Part shown: piece by piece, positions 60,201 to 64,000 of the stretch
Layout of the letters: each line of letters begins with the position of its first letter
Numbering within the stretch: the stretch's first letter is position 1
From: Apteryx mantelli
Taxonomy: Eukaryota; Chordata; Aves; Apterygiformes; Apterygidae
DNA length: 64,000 bases
NCBI RefSeq assembly: GCF_036417845.1
Contig: NC_089978.1
Coordinates: 128,246,183-128,310,182 of the forward strand
Direction of reading: 5' to 3'
Position numbers and translations under genes: made by a program
The notes under the pieces: model-generated
What the model saw: the letters and a program-made list of their open reading frames with translations, nothing else
Told to the model about the DNA's origin: nothing
Database searches by the model: none

Positions 60201-62407
60201 TAGCACAAGAGTCAGTCTCTGTGCCTGACTCAGGTTGTCTTTGTAGCCCTACAGAATTTTAGAAGTTCTCTCCACCATTACACTTACTCTCCTGTGGCAA
60301 TTGCAGTTTTTTGCAGTCTGACTAAAACTTGTTCCAACATCATAATTGTGTTCCATTCTTAATTTGATTATTAGATGAAGTTAAATGGCTGGACGGCATG
60401 AAGTTGAGTGTTTAGAAACCTGCTAATTCTATCCATATGGGACTCAATCACTGTGGTAAACTAGAAAACCATCGAGCTATATTAGTACTATCCAAGCATG
60501 TAAGTTCAGCTCCTGCTGGGAAATATGAAACACCCTTGCTTCCTCAGGTTGCTAACAATCAAATGCAGGCAGGGAGCTGGTCAGGAGAATATACATGCCA
60601 GACAACGCTCATCTTCCTAGTACTACACTGATGAACAAGAAAGGAGCTAACAATGGGTGTGAAGTTCTAATCCATGCTTGATCAACAGGTATTTGTGCTA
60701 CACATATCTCCAAACATTGGTCTGGGCCCCTCTCTACATTTCATGCAGTCTACAAGTAAAAGAACAAAACATGGAGTTTTTATAGTGTTTACCTTCAGCC
60801 TTTTTGTTGTAAGCTAGGCCTTGCGGATGAATGCTGACTGGTTTGTCAGCCATGTTCTTAAAGTGAACTACTAAAGTATCTCCCACTTCGGCATGCAGAG
60901 TTGGTCCCAGAAGCCCTGTAGTTATTCATGATAAGGAGAGAGCAAAATATGAGTAAAACAGTGTGTTTGGTGAAAGGAAGATTCCTCCTTCCCCAGCAGG
61001 GAACACAAGCTCTTGTAAATTATAGTTTGCATGCAACATAGGCAGAGAATGTAATACCACTACAATGAAGATTTACCTGTAAAAAGGCACATGGAAATTT
61101 AACACCTGCAGCTCTTAGTTAATAATGTTACAAACTGTGTGTTTGGCAACTAAAACTAAAATCACAGGAAAATGGTAGATCTGAAAAAAGGTTATTTTCC
61201 AGATACTTATTTTTCAGATATTTATCAAAAGGTTCATTTTGAAGTTGATTAGAAGTTTCCATGAATCCTTCACACACAATTTAATCAGACACTTTTAGGA
61301 AGGCAGACATTTTAAAGTCTAAAAGTTTAGAAAGGCATTCAAGCACATTTCTTTGAGTAGCACTCTCAATGCCAGAAGGCACAGAACAAAGAGATCTTTC
61401 AATCACAGAATGTCATCTAAAGACATAATCAGTTCCATGTTGCAAATTTCTTTAGGCACAGCCTGCAAAAGATTTTAAGATGGGCTTGTATCCCTACTCC
61501 CTGCCATGTGGCAAAAATAAGCAATGGAAGTAACCTGCTAGGACAACCATTGCCCTGTTAGTCTCTTTCTTTGTAAAACCACTTTGTAAATGTATTTCTC
61601 TGAAAAGAAAGCAGCAGTTTCAGAAAAGATGTGAGAATGTACAAAACTGAAAGGAATCAGATCATAGACCAGACCTTTCAGGCTGACTTGTAACAATTTG
61701 ATACTGTCAACCTCACAGACATTTGCTTTGAAATTTAAGTGGCTGTAATATCTAAAGTTATTCTATTTATTAATACGAAGTACATGCCAAGTATAAAAAC
61801 TCTGCATAAGTATCAGAATATAAGTATCATACTTATGGATGGCATGAGAACCCATCCCCACCTATCTAAAGCATCTTCAAGCAGTAACACATAGTAAAGG
61901 CAAGGGGATATCTTTCACACCCATCTTAATAGCTGTCTTTTCCTTTCCACTGATTTGTCAGAAATATATTCAGTCTCAGGCCTTAGGCTTTTTCCATGTG
62001 AATTCAGAGTGTCATCACTGTGACTGTTCTGTACAATTCTAAATATGCATGGGGAGTCTCACCAGATGCAGAAAACTAAGGAAAAAACTCTGTACTGTGC
62101 AACTGATTTGCAGATAGCACTGAGCATCAGCCTCTCAAAATCCAGCTTCTTTATGGCCTCTCAAAGGGCTAGTGCACTGTAGAGACCTCACACCCTGTAT
62201 CTATCTGCTTGGTGTGCAAAATAATGGACAAAAAAATACAAGCTTGCTTAGCTTGTTATTGGCTTTAAGACAAGCATCAAACAAAAATACCTCAGAACAT
62301 TTTCTTCCAGTTTACCTGCAAACTGATTTGCTGGCTTTTCTTTTTTAAAATCCACTTCATATTCTCTGTAAGCAATTTTCTTAAACACAGGATCTGAATG
62401 TGTCAAT
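27050..62407 (-). CDS. F5: F5, coagulation factor V, coding exons 2-25 (exon 1 off the right edge)
   Basis: Factor V is a secreted plasma pro-cofactor. Once cut by thrombin or factor Xa it binds factor Xa on phospholipid and accelerates prothrombin conversion. Twenty-four exons join without a frame break to 1,883 residues plus TAA. The domain order is A1 (exons 2-7), A2 (7-12), B (13), A3 (14-18), C1 (19-22), C2 (23-25). Exon sizes and phases are those expected of a vertebrate F5 gene. Thrombin sites equivalent to human R709 (YSIR|SSR), R1018 (LSPR|SKK) and R1545 (HYLR|SKG) are present. Oddities: the equivalents of the three human APC-cleavage arginines are V, K and non-Arg; the B domain is shorter than human and lacks the nonapeptide array; intron 6 has a GC donor; the C terminus is extended by about a dozen residues. 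Factor VIII was rejected because the A3 and C2 sequences and the SLC19A2 neighbour match factor V. Confidence 0.97.
27672..27714. repeat. (CA)n(TA)n microsatellite
   Basis: About ten CA units run into TA units, inside F5 intron 24. Confidence 0.9.
28026..28208 (-). CDS. F5: F5 coding exon 24 (C2 domain)
   Basis: 61 codons, phase 0 at both ends. It encodes [30 protein letters not shown] and VKSYVILYS, the discoidin-type core of C2. The acceptor is AATTGTAG|TCA and the donor is AAAG|GTATTG. Confidence 0.95.
28545..28645 (-). repeat. MIR/CORE-SINE-like fragment
   Basis: CTTGTTGAAGGTCACCCAG followed by CAGTGGCAGAATC resembles the MIR core (…CCAAGGTCACACAG…GTGGCAGAGC) in reverse orientation. It lies in F5 intron 23. 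Confidence 0.4.
29010..29158 (-). CDS. F5: F5 coding exon 23 (start of C2 domain)
   Basis: 149 bp. It encodes [20 protein letters not shown], then [10 protein letters not shown] and [15 protein letters not shown]. The first membrane spike has W-F (29076-29081) where human C2 has a W-W pair, and the loop is one residue shorter. The acceptor is TTAACAG|GC and the donor is CAAG|GTAACA. Confidence 0.95.
29827..29971 (-). CDS. F5: F5 coding exon 22 (end of C1 domain)
   Basis: 145 bp. It encodes [27 protein letters not shown] and [14 protein letters not shown], ending with the second conserved C1 cysteine. The acceptor is TAAATAG|GT and the donor is GATG|GTAAGA. Confidence 0.95.
30816..30971 (-). 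CDS. F5: F5 coding exon 21 (C1 domain)
   Basis: 52 codons. It encodes [19 protein letters not shown] and [20 protein letters not shown]. The acceptor is TTCCTAG|GTG. The donor AAAAG|GTCTGT is weaker than average. Confidence 0.95.
31293..33079 (-). mobile_element. Tigger1-like (pogo family) DNA transposon, internally deleted
   Basis: The ends are inverted repeats starting CAGGCATACCTTG on each side, flanked by TA target duplications (31291-31292 and 33080-33081). The element is 1,787 bp. On the minus strand it carries remnants of a pogo/Tigger transposase: a helix-turn-helix start ([18 protein letters not shown], from 32656), a CENP-B-like middle, the first catalytic aspartate ([10 protein letters not shown]), and a C-terminal tail ending LAEGSDDG (31489). 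The central catalytic segment, with the second and third acidic residues, is missing; the junction lies near 31960-32010. Sequence and end structure match what I know of mammalian Tigger1 (about 2.4 kb). It sits in F5 intron 20. Confidence 0.9.
31489..32656 (-). pseudogene. Broken Tigger-type transposase
   Basis: The coding remnant runs 32656 to 31489 in three different frames. The N-terminal DNA-binding part ends at a stop near 32456. The middle and tail (32312-31572) share a second frame interrupted by a stop near 31872. The last part (31716-31489) is in a third frame. With the DDE core deleted it cannot encode an active enzyme. The element is therefore a non-autonomous or dead copy. Confidence 0.85.
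33191..33470 (-). mobile_element. CR1 LINE 3'-end fragment
   Basis: The element reads on the minus strand and ends at 33191 in TGATTCTGTGATTCTGTGATT. It is 5'-truncated at GGTGCCGAGCG. It is very similar to the copy at 52390-52843 but inverted relative to it, and has a small CCTGT duplication near its 5' end. It is in F5 intron 20, 110 bp from the Tigger element. Confidence 0.92.
34452..34546 (-). CDS. F5: F5 coding exon 20 (C1 domain)
   Basis: 95 bp. It encodes [20 protein letters not shown] followed by [12 protein letters not shown]. The acceptor is CTACTTAG|AC and the donor is CCAG|GTATGG. Confidence 0.95.
35330..35420 (-). repeat. MIR/CORE-SINE-like fragment
   Basis: CAGGTCATCCAGCAAGCCAC followed by TGGCAGAGG and CTTGTGCT follows the order of an amniote MIR-type core in reverse. 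It lies in F5 intron 19. Confidence 0.4.
35641..35712 (-). CDS. F5: F5 coding exon 19 (start of C1 domain)
   Basis: 72 bp. It encodes [20 protein letters not shown] then NHHR. It contains the first C1 disulphide cysteine. No long open frame marks this exon; it was placed by homology, phase and splice sites (TCTCTAG|AA and AGAG|GTGAGT). Confidence 0.92.
36141..36257 (-). CDS. F5: F5 coding exon 18 (end of A3 domain)
   Basis: 117 bp. It encodes [20 protein letters not shown] and [18 protein letters not shown], the A3-C1 junction. The acceptor is TTTTCCAG|GT and the donor is AAAAG|GTACTG. Confidence 0.95.
37435..37590 (-). repeat. MIR/CORE-SINE-like fragment
   Basis: GCACTTTACAAAGC, then TTTGCAGATAGGAAAACAGA, then ACCTGCCCACGTTCAC appear in the order of a reversed MIR-type SINE (…CAGATGAGGAAACTGAGG…TTGCCCAAGGTCAC). 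It lies in F5 intron 17. Confidence 0.45.
37914..38093 (-). CDS. F5: F5 coding exon 17 (A3 domain)
   Basis: 180 bp. It encodes [40 protein letters not shown] and [11 protein letters not shown], a cupredoxin-type fold segment. The acceptor is TTTTCAG|CC and the donor is CCAG|GTAAGT. Confidence 0.96.
39067..39277 (-). CDS. F5: F5 coding exon 16 (A3 domain)
   Basis: 211 bp. It encodes [39 protein letters not shown] and KCHTFYG. HSGLIGP and FDEEKSWY are hallmark A-domain motifs. The acceptor is TTCCTAG|GAG and the donor is TATG|GTACTT. Confidence 0.95.
39560..40130 (-). mobile_element. Old, degraded CR1-like LINE
   Basis: On the plus strand it reads CATTCCAGGTGAGGCTGCAC, then GACAACAGCTACATGTTGAG, then GGACCCTTGTGGATGACCCA and CTCCTCCCAGTT. 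This order matches the reverse complement of reverse-transcriptase-region sequence from amniote CR1 elements. It is heavily diverged, with no open frame, and lies in F5 intron 15. Recognised by pattern only. Confidence 0.4.
40812..41048 (-). CDS. F5: F5 coding exon 15 (A3 domain)
   Basis: 79 codons, phase 0. It encodes [40 protein letters not shown] and [13 protein letters not shown]. The acceptor is TTTCTAG|GTT and the donor is TATG|GTAAGG. Confidence 0.95.
42316..42490 (-). CDS. F5: F5 coding exon 14 (start of A3 domain)
   Basis: 175 bp. It encodes [20 protein letters not shown] then [20 protein letters not shown]. The linker to the B domain contains a cysteine (42466-42468) with no human counterpart. 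The acceptor is CTTTCAG|C and the donor is CCTA|GTAGGT; the donor lacks the usual G before GT. Confidence 0.94.
43835..43925 (-). repeat. MIR/CORE-SINE-like fragment
   Basis: TACTATTATCCAATTTTAGA followed by ACAGAATCGAGACAC and AACAACTTCTTGC resembles the reversed MIR segment around 'attatccccattttacagatgagg'. It lies in F5 intron 13. Confidence 0.4.
44401..46327 (-). CDS. F5: F5 coding exon 13 (end of A2, whole B domain, start of A3)
   Basis: 1,927 bp, about 642 codons, against roughly 2.8 kb in human. It starts [20 protein letters not shown] (A2 tail), then an acidic stretch ([18 protein letters not shown]) before thrombin site YSIR|SSR (R at 46095-46097). The B domain, 540 residues, is rich in N-glycosylation sequons and has a basic segment [19 protein letters not shown] whose last Arg (44868-44870) matches human R1018. 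A Tyr/Glu-rich acidic segment ([16 protein letters not shown]) precedes HYLR|SKG (R at 44475-44477, human R1545), where the light chain begins. The human tandem nonapeptide array is absent. The donor AAAG|GTTTGG is weak; read-through meets a stop three codons later. Confidence 0.95.
48137..48349 (-). CDS. F5: F5 coding exon 12 (A2 domain)
   Basis: 213 bp. It encodes [40 protein letters not shown], and [18 protein letters not shown]. The acceptor is TTTTTAG|CA and the donor is GTTG|GTAAGT. Confidence 0.96.
48784..48934 (-). CDS. F5: F5 coding exon 11 (A2 domain)
   Basis: 151 bp. It encodes [20 protein letters not shown] and [15 protein letters not shown]. The acceptor is CTTTCAG|AAA and the donor is CACA|GTGAGT. 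Confidence 0.96.
49714..49925 (-). CDS. F5: F5 coding exon 10 (A2 domain, R506-equivalent site)
   Basis: 212 bp. It encodes [40 protein letters not shown] and [20 protein letters not shown]. Lysine (49723-49725, in QKG) stands where human factor V has R506, the main activated-protein-C cut and the Leiden position. The acceptor is CCTTCAG|GC and the donor is GCAG|GTAACA. Confidence 0.96.
50299..50401 (-). CDS. F5: F5 coding exon 9 (A2 domain)
   Basis: 103 bp. It encodes [20 protein letters not shown] then [14 protein letters not shown]. The acceptor is ATATAG|ATT and the donor is ACAA|GTAAGA. Confidence 0.94.
51456..51633 (-). CDS. F5: F5 coding exon 8 (A2 domain)
   Basis: 178 bp. It encodes [40 protein letters not shown] and [11 protein letters not shown]. 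The acceptor is TTTTTAAG|A and the donor is CAAA|GTAAGT. Confidence 0.95.
52390..52843 (+). mobile_element. CR1 LINE 3' end, relatively young
   Basis: 5'-truncated CR1 starting about GGGCCACAAAGATGATTAGG. An open frame of 115 codons (52406-52753) still covers the end of the CR1 ORF2 protein ([39 protein letters not shown]). The 3' tail is four GATTCTGT-type units ending at 52843. It is in F5 intron 7, antisense to the gene, and closely similar to the inverted copy at 33191-33470. Confidence 0.93.
53360..53872 (+). mobile_element. CR1 LINE 3' end, older copy
   Basis: GTCCAGTTCTGGGCTCCCCA, GGTTTGTTCAGCCTCGAGAA, AAGGAAAAACTTTTTCACAA and GACCTCCAGAGGTCTCCTCA follow the CR1 order. Point changes and a short tandem duplication (AAGGGAGCATCTT twice near 53503-53530) show that it is older than the copy just upstream. 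Confidence 0.9.
53914..54079 (-). CDS. F5: F5 coding exon 7 (A1-A2 junction, R306-equivalent site)
   Basis: 166 bp. It encodes [20 protein letters not shown], then [20 protein letters not shown]. Gap-free alignment from the cysteine to WEYF puts valine (54030-54032) at human R306, an activated-protein-C site. An Arg-containing stretch (SFRER) lies a few residues on. The acceptor is CAATTAG|CT and the donor is ATAG|GTAAAA. Confidence 0.94.
54710..54931 (-). CDS. F5: F5 coding exon 6 (A1 domain), GC donor
   Basis: 222 bp. It encodes [40 protein letters not shown] and [16 protein letters not shown]. The acceptor is CTTTCAG|AC. The donor reads CAAG|GCAAGG: a GC in place of GT but otherwise good consensus. 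The frame and the conserved LQ-AG junction require this position. Confidence 0.94.
55816..55959 (-). CDS. F5: F5 coding exon 5 (A1 domain)
   Basis: 144 bp. It encodes [40 protein letters not shown] and YAGGTLP. The acceptor is TTCATAG|GA and the donor is CCAG|GTACTG. Confidence 0.95.
58322..58534 (-). CDS. F5: F5 coding exon 4 (A1 domain)
   Basis: 213 bp. It encodes [40 protein letters not shown], and [20 protein letters not shown]. The DD in EKQDDAV corresponds to the calcium-binding loop of human A1. An extra cysteine (58506-58508, TSC) replaces a human Phe/Pro region. The acceptor is TTGGCAG|GT and the donor is AAAG|GTAATG. Confidence 0.95.
60793..60915 (-). CDS. F5: F5 coding exon 3 (A1 domain)
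   Basis: 123 bp. It encodes [20 protein letters not shown] and [20 protein letters not shown]. There is no long open frame of its own; placed by homology, phase and splice sites (AACTACAG|GG and GAAG|GTAAAC). Confidence 0.95.
62316..62407 (-). CDS. F5: F5 coding exon 2 (A1 domain), first F5 exon in the window
   Basis: 92 bp. It encodes [20 protein letters not shown] then [11 protein letters not shown]. The acceptor is GGTTTCAG|AT and the donor is GCAG|GTAAAC. The first base completes a codon begun in exon 1. Exon 1, with the signal peptide and the first A1 strand, is not found in 62408-64000 and must lie beyond the window. Confidence 0.95.
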
Positions 62408-62752
62408 CTGAAACCAGAAGAGTTACGATAAAAATTGAAAGGTCAAAGATTCTCAGAGATGCCAATGCTGTTTAGCAGATATCTCAGAAAATGAATCTGA
62501 CAGAAAGCATCTGACAGAGCAGTGAGAGAAACCTGGATTTTTCTTTACTCAGTGATTCTATAATGGTGTTATGATTCTATAACAGCATTAGTAGCAATCA
62601 TCTGCAGCTGCTGTGCTTTCAAGACAAACACAAAACTGTTCCCTGACAACATCTAAGGCACTCAAATCAGCAAGTCAGAAAATTGCTTTCTGGGAAATAT
62701 GGCAATTATTCTTAGACTTATTATGTTTCCCTGTCTCTCTCTCTCACGTGCG

Positions 62753-62754
<2 letters not shown>

Positions 62755-62798
<44 letters not shown>
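62755..62798. repeat. (CA)n microsatellite
   Basis: About 21-22 uninterrupted CA units preceded by a (CT)n stretch, in F5 intron 1. It is likely to be length-polymorphic. Confidence 0.95.
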
Positions 62799-62800
<2 letters not shown>

Positions 62801-63554
62801 ACCACTGTATTTTAGAAAATACTCAGGCAAGCAGAAGGAAACCAGCATACAACACCTCTGGAATGGAAGTAATGAAGAAATGAGGGCTGGAGAGAGAATG
62901 GTGTGTATTTAGTTTCACATTATTGGTTATTTTCTTAGTATTTGCTATTGCAACAGGTTCCAACAGTAAGTCCACTTACTTTTGTTATATTGCCCTTTCA
63001 GTTGAGCAAGGTACATGTTTGGAAGTGGGAAGTTGATGGGCTGCACTCGGACAGAGAGGCTGGGCAGGGATAAAAAGTGAGGCTACTTCACAGTGACATT
63101 CAGGGTCCGTAACAAGGAGATCTCTTTTTGTAAAGCTATAAATCCCTTTGTGACACTCTCTCACACTAACAGAGTTTGGCAGAAGCAGTATCTGTTTCAA
63201 TTCATTACTGCTCTCTTTGAAGTCATTGACAAAATTTGATTTTACTCTTAAGGAGAAGGGTGTGATATGTAATCCTCATTGACAAATGCTGTCCTAATAT
63301 GTCAATGTTCAATGCACATCAGACTACAGGGTGGAAGAGGGAATTTATCAATACCAATTGCAGAGCTAAAAGGAACAGAATAGTTACGTTACTAGCACTT
63401 CAAAAATCTCAGACTACACAATCAGGTCTAGTTACATCACCTTTGGTCCTGGGATCAGCAGCGTTGTATGCACAAATAATACATTTTTACTTTGCTTTGA
63501 AGTGCCTTATAAATATCACTTACACATGGTAACCAATAAACCTCTAAGAAGATA

Positions 63555-63640
63555 AAAAGACTGAGGCTCAGAGAAGTTGTGACCTATCCAAACTTCTATG
63601 ATTTGCAGTAAATGAAAATGAAACCCAGGAAAATTAATTA
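63555..63640 (-). repeat. MIR/CORE-SINE-like fragment
   Basis: AAGACTGAGGCTCAGAGAAG followed by TTGTGACCTATCC and GAAACCCAGGA follows the reversed MIR core. It lies in F5 intron 1. Confidence 0.45.
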
Positions 63641-64000
63641 AGGAAATGGTTCAGGAAGAATCTATTTTCTTTTCAGCAGCTCTTCAGTTACTTAGAACTA
63701 AACCCAGCAAACTGTCATATTCTTAAACTGTATTTAGACATTCACCTTCTACTGAAATCAGAGTGTGTCACATACCCAAATGTCTTTGAAAATCCAGGCA
63801 ATTAGCCCTTTCTCAGTAAATATCCTTTTTTTTTTAGTTAAATTTCTAGAAATTCTAGAAAGTTCATCAGATGCATTCAGGATATGGACTTGCTCTAAAC
63901 ACTTATGTGAGATATCTCAATAGGCACTGAATGAAAAACTCCTATCTAATCATATAATATTTAAATTGAGGTTTGAGACAGTCAGTTGATTTCTACAGCA

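Larger units (their letters stand above)
62408..64000 (-). other. F5: F5 intron 1 (partial)
   Basis: AT-rich intron sequence up to the window end. It holds a (CA)n microsatellite and a MIR-like fragment. No signal-peptide exon with a usable donor is visible. Confidence 0.75.

Noticed and set aside
27050-62407. Factor VIII, or a venom-type factor V paralogue, as the identity of the gene
   Set aside because: A3, C1 and C2 sequences and SLC19A2 next door match factor V. Thrombin sites and a long B domain are intact, unlike venom-type copies, whose B domain is very short.
62755-62798. Regular repeat that might be read as an array
   Set aside because: It is a dinucleotide (CA)n microsatellite with no spacers; CRISPR arrays are not expected in a vertebrate.
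62408-64000. F5 exon 1 within the right end
   Set aside because: No hydrophobic signal-peptide frame followed by an A1-like start and a donor was found. The minus-strand frame at 62985-63200 has no such features.

Overview
The window is genomic DNA from a vertebrate, most likely a bird. The evidence is a set of bird-type CR1 LINE 3' ends (one 3' tail repeats an ATTCTGTG-like 8-mer), spliced genes with compact introns, two CpG islands, and the amniote gene order SLC19A2 - F5. The species cannot be named from the sequence.

Layout, left to right. Bases 1-570 are a CpG island with two near-perfect RFX X-boxes. It is probably the promoter or non-coding first exon of the next gene leftwards, which by mammalian gene order would be the ciliary gene CCDC181. 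Bases 572-4840 are intergenic. Bases 7229-17736 (minus strand) hold all six coding exons of SLC19A2, the plasma-membrane thiamine transporter. Its 3' UTR probably runs to about 4840 and its CpG-island promoter lies at 17740-18400. Bases 18400-27049 are intergenic DNA plus the F5 3' UTR, with no gene I can support. Bases 27050-62407 (minus strand) hold coding exons 2-25 of F5, coagulation factor V. Exon 1 (signal peptide) is beyond the right edge. Every F5 exon joins in frame, giving 1,883 residues plus a stop codon, with the order A1-A2-B-A3-C1-C2.

The two genes are neighbours by descent and not an operon. SLC19A2 imports thiamine. F5 is secreted and acts as the cofactor of factor Xa.

Most noteworthy: (1) F5 intron 20 contains a 1.79-kb pogo-type DNA transposon that looks like the mammalian Tigger1 family, with TA target-site duplications, an internal deletion and a broken transposase. 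This is unexpected in a bird and suggests horizontal transfer. (2) The positions matching all three human activated-protein-C cleavage arginines of factor V (R306, R506, R679) are not arginine here, while the three thrombin sites are kept. (3) The B domain is short, lacks the human nonapeptide array and keeps the basic and acidic regulatory segments. (4) F5 intron 6 uses a GC donor. (5) The F5 C terminus is extended. (6) The left CpG island carries paired X-boxes. I found no new multi-gene system. The rest is ordinary vertebrate gene and intron sequence.
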